Assembly (NCBI RefSeq): GCF_016924645.1
Contig: NZ_JAFFJV010000013.1
Span: forward strand, 62,001 to 126,000
Direction: 5' to 3'
DNA length: 64,000 nucleotides
DNA from: Rufibacter psychrotolerans
Lineage (GTDB): Bacteria; Bacteroidota; Bacteroidia; Cytophagales; Hymenobacteraceae
Shown here: piece by piece, positions 50,684-60,199 of the stretch
Numbering within the stretch: position 1 is the stretch's first letter
How the letters are laid out: every line of letters starts with the position of its first letter
Notes under the pieces: model-generated
Seen by the model: the letters and a program-made list of their open reading frames with translations, nothing else
Told to the model about the DNA's origin: nothing
Databases searched by the model: none
Program-made: the position numbers and the translations under genes

Positions 50684-51765
50684 TGAAAGTTGCCTATATT
50701 TCCAGATCCACCCTGTTTTCCTCGCCGGGCGGCGATACCAAACAAATTGAGTTAACGGCGCACTACATGCGCCAGTTAGGCGTGCAGGTAGACATTAAGC
50801 TAAGCAATGAGCCCGTTGACTACCAGCAGTATGACCTGCTGCATTTCTTCAACATCATCAGGCCTGCCGACCTCCTGCACCACGCCGAGGCATCGGGCAA
50901 GCCCTTTGTCATCTCCACCATTTTCCTGGATTACGGCGGCTACGAGAAGAAAAACCGCGAAGGCCTGGGCCGGTTCTTAAACACCTTTTTCTCTGAGGAC
51001 TCTATTGAGTACCTAAAGGTTATTGCCCGTTTTCTGAAAAACGGCGAGAAAATCATCAGCCCCAGCTACCTGTGGCACGGCCATAGGAAATCGGTGAAGC
51101 GCTTGATCAGGCAGGCCAAGGTCCTGCTGCCCAATTCTTTGAACGAGTACCGGCGGCTGGTAGACAAGTACCGCATGGAGAACACCTGCATGGTTATTCC
51201 CAACGCCATTGACCCTGCTATGTATTACAGCACCACCAAGGTGCTGGAAGAGTACAAAGACACCGTTATCTGCGTGGCCAGAATTGAGGGCCGCAAGAAC
51301 CAGCTAAACCTGGTGCGGGCCATGAAAGACGCTCCTTACCAGCTGGTCATCCTGGGCTTGCCATCGCCCAACAACATTGGCTACTACAACCGGTGCAAGG
51401 CAGAGGCAACGGCCAACGTGAAGTTTGTGAGCCGGGTGTCTGAGGAGGAACTCTACCAGATGTTCAACTCCGCGAAGGTGCACGTGCTGCCTTCCTTCTT
51501 TGAGACCACCGGGCTGGCGAGCCTGGAGGCGGCCGTGATGGGCTGCAACGTGGTCATCACCGACAAAGGCGACACGGAGGAATACTTTGAAGACTACGCC
51601 TTCTACTGCAACCCAGAAGATCCGGCCTCAATCAGGGCAGCGATTGACCAGGCCATGGCGGCTCCCTTTACCGAGGGCTTGCGGCAAAAGATCCTGAACA
51701 ACTATACCTGGGAGATTACCGCCGCTAAAACATTGGAGGCTTATAAACTAGCATTACAGCAATGA
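50683..51765 (+). CDS. Glycosyltransferase family 4 (GT-B)
   Basis: 360 residues. N-terminal SPGGDTKQIELTAHYMRQLGVQVDI and C-terminal VARIEGRKNQLNLVRAM, KVHVLPSFFETTGLASLEAAVMGCNVVITDKG give the GT4 pattern, the latter with the conserved E-x7-E-like region (FETTGLASLEA). It transfers a sugar from a nucleotide donor at the cytoplasmic side of the membrane. Its stop overlaps the next start by ATGA. Confidence 0.92.
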   Translation: MKVAYISRSTLFSSPGGDTKQIELTAHYMRQLGVQVDIKLSNEPVDYQQYDLLHFFNIIRPADLLHHAEASGKPFVISTIFLDYGGYEKKNREGLGRFLNTFFSEDSIEYLKVIARFLKNGEKIISPSYLWHGHRKSVKRLIRQAKVLLPNSLNEYRRLVDKYRMENTCMVIPNAIDPAMYYSTTKVLEEYKDTVICVARIEGRKNQLNLVRAMKDAPYQLVILGLPSPNNIGYYNRCKAEATANVKFVSRVSEEELYQMFNSAKVHVLPSFFETTGLASLEAAVMGCNVVITDKGDTEEYFEDYAFYCNPEDPASIRAAIDQAMAAPFTEGLRQKILNNYTWEITAAKTLEAYKLALQQ

Positions 51766-52871
51766 ACATTGCAATCTTAGGCACGCGGGGCGTTCCCAAC
51801 CACTACGGTGGTTTTGAGCAATTGGCAGAATACCTCTCTCTGGGCCTGGTGGAAAGAGGGCACCAGGTCACGGTGTACAACTCCCATTCCCACCCGTACC
51901 AGCAGCCCCAGTGGAAAGGCGTGACCATTGTGCACCAGTATGACCCGGAGCACAAGCTGGGCACGGCTGGCCAGTTTTTCTATGACCTCAACTGCATCCG
52001 GCACTCCAGAACCCAGCGGTTTGATATTATCCTGCAGTTGGGCTACACCAGCAGCTCCATCTGGAGCGACTTGTTCCCTGGCCATTCGCTGGTAGTGACC
52101 AACATGGACGGCCTGGAGTGGAAAAGGTCAAAGTATGGCCGGTTTACCAAACAGTTTCTGAAAATAGCCGAAAAACTGGCGGTGGCCAAAAGCGATGTGC
52201 TGGTTTCTGATTCCAAGGGCATTGAGAAGTACCTGCAGGCAAAGTACGGGGTTCCCTCCTACTACATTGCCTACGGCGCCACGCTCTTCAATGAAAAGAA
52301 CCCCAGCGCCCTGCAACCCTATGGGGTAACGCCCTACGGGTATGATCTTTTGATTGCGCGCCTGGAGCCCGAGAACAGCATTGAAACCATTCTGGAAGGG
52401 CTTACCCGCAGCACCTCCACCAGGCCTTTGCTGGTCATTGGCGGGTTGAACACCAGGCTGGGCAAAACCCTGCAAGCCAGATTCCCCGACAAGCGGATCA
52501 AGTTCCTGGGAGCCATCTACAACATAGACGTGCTCAATAACCTGAGGGCGTATTCTAACCTGTACTTCCACGGCCATACCGTGGGCGGCACCAACCCGTC
52601 GTTGCTGGAGGCCATGGCCTCAGACTGCCTTATCTGTGCCCACCAGAATGACTTTAACGGCTCCATCCTGGAAGAAAACGCCTACTACTTCCAGACTCCG
52701 GAGGAAGTGAAAATGCTCCTGGAGAGCAAAACCAAGGCAGGGGCAGAATTTGAGAAGATTGAGAATAACAGGCGTAAAATAGAGCAGTCTTTTTCCTGGG
52801 AAACCATTATCTCCCAATATGAGGCGTGCTTTTTAGCGTCTATCGCCAGTGGGAGAAAAGCAAAAACGTGA
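51762..52871 (+). CDS. DUF1972/GT-B glycosyltransferase
   Basis: 369 residues. NIAILGTRGVPNHYGGFEQLAEYL is the diagnostic DUF1972 start; TNMDGLEWKRSKYGRFTKQFL and the C-terminal FHGHTVGGTNPSLLEAMA complete the family pattern, seen in enzymes acting on rhamnose or related residues in surface polysaccharide synthesis. Precise linkage unknown. It overlaps the next gene by 4 bp if that gene starts at GTG 52868. Confidence 0.92.
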   Translation: MNIAILGTRGVPNHYGGFEQLAEYLSLGLVERGHQVTVYNSHSHPYQQPQWKGVTIVHQYDPEHKLGTAGQFFYDLNCIRHSRTQRFDIILQLGYTSSSIWSDLFPGHSLVVTNMDGLEWKRSKYGRFTKQFLKIAEKLAVAKSDVLVSDSKGIEKYLQAKYGVPSYYIAYGATLFNEKNPSALQPYGVTPYGYDLLIARLEPENSIETILEGLTRSTSTRPLLVIGGLNTRLGKTLQARFPDKRIKFLGAIYNIDVLNNLRAYSNLYFHGHTVGGTNPSLLEAMASDCLICAHQNDFNGSILEENAYYFQTPEEVKMLLESKTKAGAEFEKIENNRRKIEQSFSWETIISQYEACFLASIASGRKAKT

Positions 52872-54166
52872 AGCAGGCCACAGAACGACTCTACCAATAC
52901 CTTTTGGTTGCCGTAGCCGTCACCCTTCCCCTGGGGATCAAGCTCAACAACGTAGCCATAGCTGCTTTGCTGGTCACAGCCGGTGCTTCCTTTTTCACGC
53001 GACGCCCGTTTGCCACCCCGGCCCGCAAGCGGGAGTTCTTGCTGAGTTTAGGCATCTACTTCCTGTTTGTAACGGGCCTTCTCTGGACCCAGGACCTCAG
53101 GCAGGGCTTTAAAGAACTGGAGCACAAACTGCCGCTGCTCCTGTTCCCGGTCATACTGCTCACCCACCAAACCATCAGCAAGGGCCAGGTACGGCGGGCG
53201 CTCCTGGGCTTTGCGTACTCCTGCCTGGCCTGTTCGGTTTATTTGCTGGTGATGGCTGCGGCCAATTACCTGCAAACCCAGAATCTCACGCACTTCTTTT
53301 ACCATGATTTCTCCCGGCCGCTGGGCATACACGCGGTTTACCTTTCGGCGTACCTGGTATTCGCCAGCTTTATCTTTTTGGAGCAACTCTCAAAGCCACA
53401 AACTGGCAACCCGCGGGTCAGGCTTCTGCAGGGGGCAGGGGTTGTACTCCTCACAGCCACCATCTTTCTGCTTTCTTCCAAAACCATTACAGCGGTTTAC
53501 GTGGCTTTGGTGGTGCTTTTCACTTTCCGGCATTTTACCAGAAAGCGCCAGACTTCCTTCGGGATCATGCTGTCCTCTGGGCTGATGCTGGCCGTGTTGG
53601 TCACCATTCTCTCCGTGCCCAACATCAGGACCCGCGCCCAGGAAGTGATGGACTCCAAGTTCTCGGTGCTGCAACAGGAGCGCTTCCAATATGACACCAA
53701 GTTCTCTGGTCTTACCCTGCGGTTGTTGTTCTGGAAATTCGCCGTGGAGATCATTGACCGCGAAGACGCGTGGCTGGGGGGCGTGGGTCCCGGCGACAGC
53801 CAGTACCACCTGAACAACATCTACCGCGAGTACAACCTGTACACCGGCAACCAGAACAACATAAATCCGCTCACCGGCCAGGTAGACATCGGTTATCTTG
53901 ACTATGACACCCACAGCCAGTACGTGGAGACTTTCCTGAAGGTAGGATTGGTAGGGCTGTTGTTCCTGGTGGTTTACCTGGGGCGGAACCTTTGGCAAGC
54001 CATTACCAGAAAGGAACTGCTGTACACCGCCTTCCTGACCATTTTCATCGCCTTCAGCTTCACTGAGTCTACCCTGCAAACCAACAAGGGCATTGTTTTC
54101 TTCGCCTTCTTCAACAGCCTTTTCCTAGCCTATCTCACTTCTGGCCACAAAAAGCCAAGCGAGTAG
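52868..54166 (+). CDS. O-antigen ligase/polymerase family membrane protein
   Basis: 432 residues from GTG 52868 (GTGA overlap with the previous stop). A GTG at 52826 is possible but would overlap by 46 nt. About 10 membrane helices, with a periplasmic loop near 270-350 holding WLGGVGPGDSQYHLNN and YDTHSQYVETFLKVGLVGLL, the O-antigen ligase (WaaL/Wzy_C) signature with the HSQY histidine. It would attach glycan chains to a lipid or protein acceptor, or polymerise repeats. With the Wzy-like gene at 49466, the cluster has one candidate for each role. Confidence 0.85.
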   Translation: MKQATERLYQYLLVAVAVTLPLGIKLNNVAIAALLVTAGASFFTRRPFATPARKREFLLSLGIYFLFVTGLLWTQDLRQGFKELEHKLPLLLFPVILLTHQTISKGQVRRALLGFAYSCLACSVYLLVMAAANYLQTQNLTHFFYHDFSRPLGIHAVYLSAYLVFASFIFLEQLSKPQTGNPRVRLLQGAGVVLLTATIFLLSSKTITAVYVALVVLFTFRHFTRKRQTSFGIMLSSGLMLAVLVTILSVPNIRTRAQEVMDSKFSVLQQERFQYDTKFSGLTLRLLFWKFAVEIIDREDAWLGGVGPGDSQYHLNNIYREYNLYTGNQNNINPLTGQVDIGYLDYDTHSQYVETFLKVGLVGLLFLVVYLGRNLWQAITRKELLYTAFLTIFIAFSFTESTLQTNKGIVFFAFFNSLFLAYLTSGHKKPSE

Positions 54167-54393
54167 CACTCTGATTTTAAGCTGTTTTCTAAAAATCGGC
54201 TTCAAAACAAGGTTCTGCCCCATTAGTCGAGCAGCGCAACCGCACCATAGGCAACAAACCCACCGGAACCCGTGGCGGGCCTGCTGCCGGAAACAGACCG
54301 TTTGCCCTGCTGAAAAGCGCCTGCTTGAAGATAGTTTTGTTCTGCCTGTTCTTTTACCGACTTTTGCAGACCATAACTCTAGAGACTGTATTG

Positions 54394-55362
54394 ATGTATT
54401 CATGCGTTATTTTCGGCGGGGCGGGCTACGTGGGACAACACCTGGCCCAGATGCTGCTCTCGTCTAACCGATTTTCGGCGGTGCACATCGCTGATTTGAA
54501 CACTAAACTGACGTTCACGCATCCATCGCTCACGGTTTCCAGAACAGACGTGCAGGAGCCCATTCCGCTGGACCTCACGGACAAGACCCCTGACTGGATC
54601 TTTAACCTGGCTGCCATTCACCGTGAGCCGGGTCATCTGCCCCAGGAGTACTACGCCACCAACATCAAAGGAGCCCAGAACATCTGCGCGTACGCCACGG
54701 CCGTGGGGTGCCAGAACCTTTTCTTCACCAGCAGCATAGCGGTGTACGGGCCCACCATCAAGCCCACCGATGAAGACGCGGCGCTGGACGCCACCACGCC
54801 CTACGGGTTGTCCAAAAAAGCGGCCGAGGAGCTTCAGCTACAATGGCAGGCCGCCGTGCCGGGCCGCCGGTTGATCATTACCCGCCCCGGGGTGATCTAC
54901 GGCCCCGGCGACCCGGGCAACATCATGCGCATGATCAAGGCCATCCGGAACGGGTACTTTGTTTTTCCGGGGTCCAAGAAAATCCGGAAGTCGTATGCCT
55001 ACATCTATGGGTTCCTGGACAGCATCACCTTTATGATGGAGCAAAAGGACCCTGTGCTGATCTACAACTATGTAGAGACCCCCACAGAGTCCATCGGGCA
55101 GATTGCCCAGATCATCAAGGAGCACTATAAGTTAACGTCGCCTATCCTGGCCTTACCGTCGGGGGTGCTAGTTCCGGTGTCCAGGGTGCTGCAGGCGCTC
55201 CTGCGGGACAAGAACCCTGTGCATCCGGTGAGGGTGAAAAAAGCGGCCACGCCTACGCACATCATCCCCAAAAAACTGATGTCCATGGGGTTTAGGTTTC
55301 AGTATGACTTCAGGTCGTCCATTGAGCACTGGACCATGAACAGCCCCGGTGATTTTAGTTGA
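54394..55362 (+). CDS. NAD-dependent epimerase/dehydratase (SDR)
   Basis: 322 residues from ATG 54394. The Rossmann start is SCVIFGGAGYVGQHLAQMLL (GxxGxxG); FFTSSIAVYGP supplies the serine, and YGLSKKAAEEL the Y-x3-K pair. RPGVIYGPGDPGNIMRMI follows. It converts a nucleotide sugar, but the specific sugar is not evident. The frame is open upstream to 54325 without protein-like sequence. It is separated from the ligase gene by about 230 nt with a degraded copy of the recurring palindrome, so it may form its own unit. Confidence 0.9.
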   Translation: MYSCVIFGGAGYVGQHLAQMLLSSNRFSAVHIADLNTKLTFTHPSLTVSRTDVQEPIPLDLTDKTPDWIFNLAAIHREPGHLPQEYYATNIKGAQNICAYATAVGCQNLFFTSSIAVYGPTIKPTDEDAALDATTPYGLSKKAAEELQLQWQAAVPGRRLIITRPGVIYGPGDPGNIMRMIKAIRNGYFVFPGSKKIRKSYAYIYGFLDSITFMMEQKDPVLIYNYVETPTESIGQIAQIIKEHYKLTSPILALPSGVLVPVSRVLQALLRDKNPVHPVRVKKAATPTHIIPKKLMSMGFRFQYDFRSSIEHWTMNSPGDFS

Positions 55363-55371
55363 GTTTATTCT

Positions 55372-55379
55372 TAATTTTG
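55372..55379 (+). promoter_or_regulatory. Likely hisS promoter (-7 box TAATTTTG)
   Basis: TAATTTTG is a full match just past the stop of the epimerase gene; the leader to hisS would be about 90 nt. The -33 box is not evident. Confidence 0.5.
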
Positions 55380-55472
55380 AAACAGGCAGAACTTCTGCCT
55401 TCCACCTATTCTGTTGCCGCCGTCTGCCCCAACGCACTAAAGCCAGAGGCTGCCACCATAATCAACACCAGT

Positions 55473-56855
55473 ATGAGCAAAGAAAAACCATCCATCCCCA
55501 AGGGCACCCGTGATTTCGGGCCGGCCACGGTGGTGAAACGCAATTATATTTTCTCAGTTATCAAGCGCACGTTTGAGAAGTTCGGGTTCCTGCCCCTGGA
55601 GACCCCGGCCATGGAGAACCTCTCGGTGCTCACCGGCAAGTACGGCGACGAGGGCGACCAACTCATCTTCAAAATCCTGAACTCGGGCGATTTCCTGAAC
55701 AAGGTCACCCCTCAGGACCTGGAGCAGGGCTACAAGCCGCTCACCCGCAAAATCTCAGAGAAAGCCTTGCGTTACGACCTTACCGTGCCCTTCGCGCGGT
55801 ACGTGGTCATGAACCGCAACGACATTGCCTTCCCCTTCAAGCGCTACCAGATTCAGCCGGTGTGGCGCGCCGACCGTCCGCAGCGGGGCCGTTACCGGGA
55901 GTTTTACCAGTGCGATGCCGACGTGGTGGGCACCAATTCGCTGCTCTGCGAGGCCGAGATCATCCTCATGATAGACGAGGTCCTGAGCACCCTGGGCCTG
56001 GAGGACTTCACCATCAAGTTTAACCACCGGGGCTTGCTGGCGGGCATTGCCGAAGCCATTGGCGCCTTCGGTCGCGAGGCCGACCTGTGCGTGGCCATTG
56101 ACAAGCTGGACAAGATAGGCCCCGAGGCGGTGAATGAGGAGCTCCGCCAGAAAGGCATCTCAGCAGAGGCCGTGGCCCGGCTGCAGCCCATCCTGGGCCT
56201 CACCGGCGACGTGGCCGACCTGCTGCCCCAGTTGGACCAGCTGCTGCAAAATTCAGACGAAGGCAAACGCGGCCTCCAGGACATCCGCAGCATGCTGGCG
56301 TTTTTGCAGCATTTTTCCATAAAGAAGGCAAAAATAGCCCTGGACGTGACACTGGCTAGAGGCCTCTCTTACTACACCGGCTGCATCTTTGAGGTGAAGG
56401 TGAATAACGTGCAGATGGGCAGCATCAGCGGCGGCGGCCGCTACGACAACCTGACCGGGATGTTCGGGTTGCCGGGCGTCTCGGGCGTGGGCTTCTCGTT
56501 TGGCGTGGACCGCATCTTTGACGTGCTGGAAGAACTCCGGCTGTTCCCCAAGGACAGCCAGACCATTACCCAGGTGCTCATCTCCAACTTTGACGAAGAA
56601 TCTATGCTGTACTCCCTGCCGGTGCTGCAGGCCCTGCGCGAAGTGGGCGTGTCGGCGGAGCTGTACCCAGAGCCCGCCAAGCTGAAGAAGCAGATGGCCT
56701 ACGCCGACCAGAAACGGATTCCGTACGTGCTCCTGATTGGCTCTGAGGAAGTGGAGAGCGGTTTGCTGAACCTGCGCAACATGCGCACCGGCACCCAGAA
56801 GCGCCTCTCGCTCACCGATATCTTAACCCATTTACAGGATAACCCTACGGCATAA
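55473..56855 (+). CDS. hisS: Histidyl-tRNA synthetase
   Basis: 460 residues. Class II aminoacyl-tRNA synthetase charging tRNA-His. KGTRDFGP begins the fold, RYDLTVPFARYVV and the QIQPVWRADRPQRGRYREFYQCD motif 2 follow, and LARGLSYYTGCIFEV and SGGGRYDNL are the histidine-specific signatures. GVGFSFGVDRIF is motif 3, and the anticodon-binding domain begins near 365. ATG 55473 is chosen over an upstream start at 55359 that adds a non-conserved 38-residue extension. Its TAA overlaps the hutH ATG. Confidence 0.96.
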   Translation: MSKEKPSIPKGTRDFGPATVVKRNYIFSVIKRTFEKFGFLPLETPAMENLSVLTGKYGDEGDQLIFKILNSGDFLNKVTPQDLEQGYKPLTRKISEKALRYDLTVPFARYVVMNRNDIAFPFKRYQIQPVWRADRPQRGRYREFYQCDADVVGTNSLLCEAEIILMIDEVLSTLGLEDFTIKFNHRGLLAGIAEAIGAFGREADLCVAIDKLDKIGPEAVNEELRQKGISAEAVARLQPILGLTGDVADLLPQLDQLLQNSDEGKRGLQDIRSMLAFLQHFSIKKAKIALDVTLARGLSYYTGCIFEVKVNNVQMGSISGGGRYDNLTGMFGLPGVSGVGFSFGVDRIFDVLEELRLFPKDSQTITQVLISNFDEESMLYSLPVLQALREVGVSAELYPEPAKLKKQMAYADQKRIPYVLLIGSEEVESGLLNLRNMRTGTQKRLSLTDILTHLQDNPTA

Positions 56856-58360
56856 TGGCGGGGCAGCACCTCATCACCCTTGATCCGCTCACTCTGCAGG
56901 AGATCAGGCAGCTCCTGCGGAACAAAGCCACCCTGGCCCTCTCCCCTGCCGTGGAGCAGGCCCTGGCCAGGAGCCACGCGTACCTGCACCAGCACCTGGC
57001 CGCTGGCCCCGCGCCGGTGTACGGCATCAACACCGGTTTTGGGGCGCTCTGCAACACCCCGGTTTCAGCGGAGCACCTGGAGACCCTGCAACGCAACTTG
57101 GTCATGTCCCACGCCTGCGGCACCGGCGACGAGGTGCCCGCCGAGGTGGTGAAGCTCATGTTGTTCCTGAAGGTGCAGTCCCTGGCGTACGGCTACAGCG
57201 GCGTGCAGCCGGCTACCGTACACCGTCTGCTCGCCTTCTTCAACCGCTACGTGTACCCCATTGTGTACCAGCAAGGTTCGCTGGGCGCCAGCGGCGACCT
57301 GGCTCCCCTGGCGCACCTGTGCCTGCCCCTGCTGGGCATGGGCGAGGTCCGGTTTCAGGAGTTTAAGCTGAAAGGGCACGAAATCTTGGACATCTTCAGC
57401 TGGGAACCCATCCGCCTGCAGGCGAAGGAAGGGCTAGCCCTGCTCAACGGCACCCAACTCATGACGGCGTACGGCGCCCTGGTCTGCCTGCGGGCCCGCC
57501 AGATTTCGGCCGCCGCCGATGTAGTGGCCGCGCTCTCCCTGGAAGCCTTTGACGGGCTCAGCACCCCGTTCCTGCCTCAGATCCACCGCGTGAGGCCCCA
57601 CGAAGGGCAGGTGAAAACCGCCGCCCGCGTTTTGGGGCTACTTTCGGGCAGTGAGCTCCAAACCAGACCCAAGGCCCAGGTGCAGGACCCGTACTCGTTC
57701 CGGTGCGTGCCGCAGGTGCACGGCGCCAGCCTGGATGCCCTGGCGTACGCCGAAAAAGTGTTCACCACCGAGATCAACTCCGTTACCGACAACCCCAATA
57801 TCTTCCCTGAGGAAGGACTGATCCTGTCGGGCGGCAACTTCCACGGGCAGCCTCTGGCCCTGGCGCTTGACTTCCTGAGCATCGCCCTGGCCGAGTGGGG
57901 CAGCATCTCGGAGCGCCGCACCTTCCAGTTGCTGTCGGGGCAGCGGGGCTTGCCGCAGTTCCTCATCCAGGAGCCCGGCCTGAACTCGGGTTTCATGATT
58001 CCGCAATACACGGCGGCCTCCATCGTTAGCCAGAATAAACAACTGTGCACCCCGGCCAGCGTAGACTCCATTGTTTCGTCCAACGGCCAGGAAGACCACG
58101 TGAGCATGGGCGCCAACGGGGCCGTGAAAGCGTACCAGGTGGTGCAGAACGTGGAGCGCATTCTGGCCATTGAGCTTATGGCTGCGGTGCAGGCCCTGGA
58201 GTTCCGGAGGCCCCTGCAAACCTCGCCCGCGCTGGAGAAAGTGGTGGCCGCGTACAGAAAAGTGGTGGCGCCGCTGGAGCAGGACCGGGTTTTACAGCCC
58301 GATATTGAAAAGAGCATCAGATTTATCCAGGATTTCCCCTTTGAGGACTTGATGGCGTGA
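56855..58360 (+). CDS. hutH: Histidine ammonia-lyase
   Basis: 501 residues. Deaminates histidine to urocanate, the first step of histidine degradation. GSLGASGDLAPLAH (141-154) forms the MIO prosthetic group from A145-S146-G147. YGINTGFG with Y56, and SVTDNPNIFPEEG and GGNFHGQPLAL further on are standard. The overlap with hisS (TAATG) is a striking pairing of histidine charging and histidine breakdown; other hut genes are not in the window, so a related aromatic amino acid lyase or mutase role cannot be excluded. Confidence 0.93.
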   Translation: MAGQHLITLDPLTLQEIRQLLRNKATLALSPAVEQALARSHAYLHQHLAAGPAPVYGINTGFGALCNTPVSAEHLETLQRNLVMSHACGTGDEVPAEVVKLMLFLKVQSLAYGYSGVQPATVHRLLAFFNRYVYPIVYQQGSLGASGDLAPLAHLCLPLLGMGEVRFQEFKLKGHEILDIFSWEPIRLQAKEGLALLNGTQLMTAYGALVCLRARQISAAADVVAALSLEAFDGLSTPFLPQIHRVRPHEGQVKTAARVLGLLSGSELQTRPKAQVQDPYSFRCVPQVHGASLDALAYAEKVFTTEINSVTDNPNIFPEEGLILSGGNFHGQPLALALDFLSIALAEWGSISERRTFQLLSGQRGLPQFLIQEPGLNSGFMIPQYTAASIVSQNKQLCTPASVDSIVSSNGQEDHVSMGANGAVKAYQVVQNVERILAIELMAAVQALEFRRPLQTSPALEKVVAAYRKVVAPLEQDRVLQPDIEKSIRFIQDFPFEDLMA

Positions 58361-59997
58361 GAAAACAGGTTGCCTTTCTGCTGGTTTGGATGAGTATTTG
58401 GGTAGGCTTTGGGGCCCAGGCCCAGGCCTTTCTGGCCTACAACCAGCAAAACCAACCCGTCACCACCTTCTGCGTAGGCGAACCCATCACGTTCAAAGAC
58501 AATTCCGGCCGACCCAACGTAACGGAGTACTACGACTTTGACGCCCGCGACGGCGTAACCCCCGACCAACCACCCCGCCACGTGTTCACCACCCCGGGCA
58601 CCTACACCGTTACCCAACTCACGGGAGTGGGCGTCCTTAACCAACGGGAATTTGAGGTGAAGGCCGCCGAGCCTGCCGCCGAGCCAGTACTCCAGCGGCT
58701 GACGGTGCAAGCCACTTCCATTTTAGTTCAGCTGCAAACCTCCGGCGTGAACGACCTGGTGGTGGAGCGGGCCACCGGTCCCTCGGGCACGTTCACGGCG
58801 GTGAAAACTTTGGCTGCCGTGCCGGCCGGGCAGAGCCAGCACCCCATTGACCTTGCCCCCACGGAGGGCTGCTACCGCGTACGGGTGACCAACGTCTGCT
58901 CGGGCCGCGAAGACATTGTTTCCAGCGTGGTGTGCGCCCAGGCGCTTACGGTGACGGCCGGTGATCGCCGGAACCAGCTCACGTGGCCCGCTAACCCCAG
59001 TGGCGGCGTGGCCAGTTACCAACTGCTCCGGGGCGGGCAGCCGTACCAGACCATACCGGGTTCCCAAACCAGTTTCACAGACCAGCAAGTGGCCTGCGGG
59101 CGCCAGTACACCTACCAGTTGGTGGCGGTGCTCGCCAACGGCGCGCAGAGCGCCTCCCCGTCGGTGCCGGTAGAAACCCAGGGCACCACGCCGCCCGCCG
59201 CTCCTTTTCTGGTGGCCAGCTTTGACCTCAATAACAAGGTGGTGCTAGAAACCGTGGTGCCCGCCCAGGAAACGTTCCGGGAGCAGGCCGTTTACCGCAG
59301 CCAGGCCGCCGGAGTTTACAGCCTGCTTCTGGAAAAACAGCCCCAAAACGCTGTAGACGGCACCGTGAACTCCCTTACCGCTCCCCTCTGCTACCAGGTG
59401 GCCTACACCGATTCGTGTAACCTGGGGTCGGGGCGCAGCAACGCGGCCTGCCCTTCGCTGCTGCGGGCCTCCCTGCAGGCAGACGGCAAAGTGCAGCTGG
59501 ACTGGAGCCCCTACGAGGGCTTCCCGACGGGCGTGGAAAGCCAAACCCTGGAGTTGGTAGACGAGCAGGGCACCGTGTACTGGAGCACCCCGGTGACCGG
59601 CCAAGGCTACCTGGACGCCGAGCCGCAGACCCGTTTCCAGCGCTTGACCTACCGGTTGCGCTCCACTTCACAGAACGCCCAGTACCAGAGCTACTCCAAC
59701 ACGGCGGTGGTTGACCAGGCGTTCCAGTTCCACTTCCCCACGGCGTTCACCCCTAACCAGGACGGGCTCAACGACCTGTTCCGGCCAGTGGGCGCGCCGT
59801 TCGCCTCCAAGTTCACGCTGCAGGTGCTCAACCGCTGGGGCCAGATCATCTTTGAGAGCAAAGACCCGCAAGCGGGCTGGGACGGCCAACACAACGGCAA
59901 ACCCGCCCCGCCCGAGACCTACCTCTACCGCCTGGAGGCTGTGGACGTGAACGGCAAACGCATCACCCAGAAAGGCACCATCACGCTCATCCGGTAA
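58357..59997 (+). CDS. Secreted PKD/fibronectin-like protein with CHU_C (T9SS type B) C-terminus
   Basis: 546 residues with a signal peptide (1-23, ending GAQAQ-A). Residues about 30-105 look PKD-like (ITFKDNSG, PPRHVFTTPGTYTV). Several fibronectin-like repeats follow, with SYQLLRGGQPYQTIPG a clear one. The last 90 residues, FHFPTAFTPNQDGLNDLFRP through NRWGQIIFESKDPQAGWDG to YLYRLEAVDVNGKR, are the gliding-motility-associated C-terminal (CHU_C) domain that targets proteins through the type IX secretion system. Probably a surface adhesin. The start GTG overlaps the hutH stop (GTGA). Confidence 0.92.
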   Translation: MRKQVAFLLVWMSIWVGFGAQAQAFLAYNQQNQPVTTFCVGEPITFKDNSGRPNVTEYYDFDARDGVTPDQPPRHVFTTPGTYTVTQLTGVGVLNQREFEVKAAEPAAEPVLQRLTVQATSILVQLQTSGVNDLVVERATGPSGTFTAVKTLAAVPAGQSQHPIDLAPTEGCYRVRVTNVCSGREDIVSSVVCAQALTVTAGDRRNQLTWPANPSGGVASYQLLRGGQPYQTIPGSQTSFTDQQVACGRQYTYQLVAVLANGAQSASPSVPVETQGTTPPAAPFLVASFDLNNKVVLETVVPAQETFREQAVYRSQAAGVYSLLLEKQPQNAVDGTVNSLTAPLCYQVAYTDSCNLGSGRSNAACPSLLRASLQADGKVQLDWSPYEGFPTGVESQTLELVDEQGTVYWSTPVTGQGYLDAEPQTRFQRLTYRLRSTSQNAQYQSYSNTAVVDQAFQFHFPTAFTPNQDGLNDLFRPVGAPFASKFTLQVLNRWGQIIFESKDPQAGWDGQHNGKPAPPETYLYRLEAVDVNGKRITQKGTITLIR

Positions 59998-59999
59998 CC

Positions 60000-60035
60000 G
60001 TTTAGGGCCTGTTTTCCGGAAAACCGCCCCTAAAC
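60000..60035 (+). terminator. Hairpin after the CHU_C gene
   Basis: GTTTAGGG pairs with CCCTAAAC and the inner GTTTTCC with GGAAAAC. It lies 2 nt after the stop codon; one more copy of the recurring palindrome. A second, weaker copy follows near 60060-60090. Confidence 0.65.
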
Positions 60036-60129
60036 CCAGATTTAATAGATTGGGTTTCCGGCCGCTTTCCTGAAAATCAGGCTTAAAATGGCGTTGCCAA
60101 AAATTGGCCCTGGTTCGGGTAAAATGCCT

Positions 60130-60137
60130 TACTTTTG
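60130..60137 (+). promoter_or_regulatory. Likely YbaB promoter (-7 box TACTTTTG)
   Basis: TACTTTTG is a full TAnnTTTG match, about 62 nt before the YbaB ATG. A TTGG lies 22 nt upstream as a poor -33 box. Confidence 0.5.
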
Positions 60138-60199
60138 GCCCTGGAACACAACCACAGAATCCGCGTTAAGCTGGATAGTACATAAAGAAAGGAGAAGCT

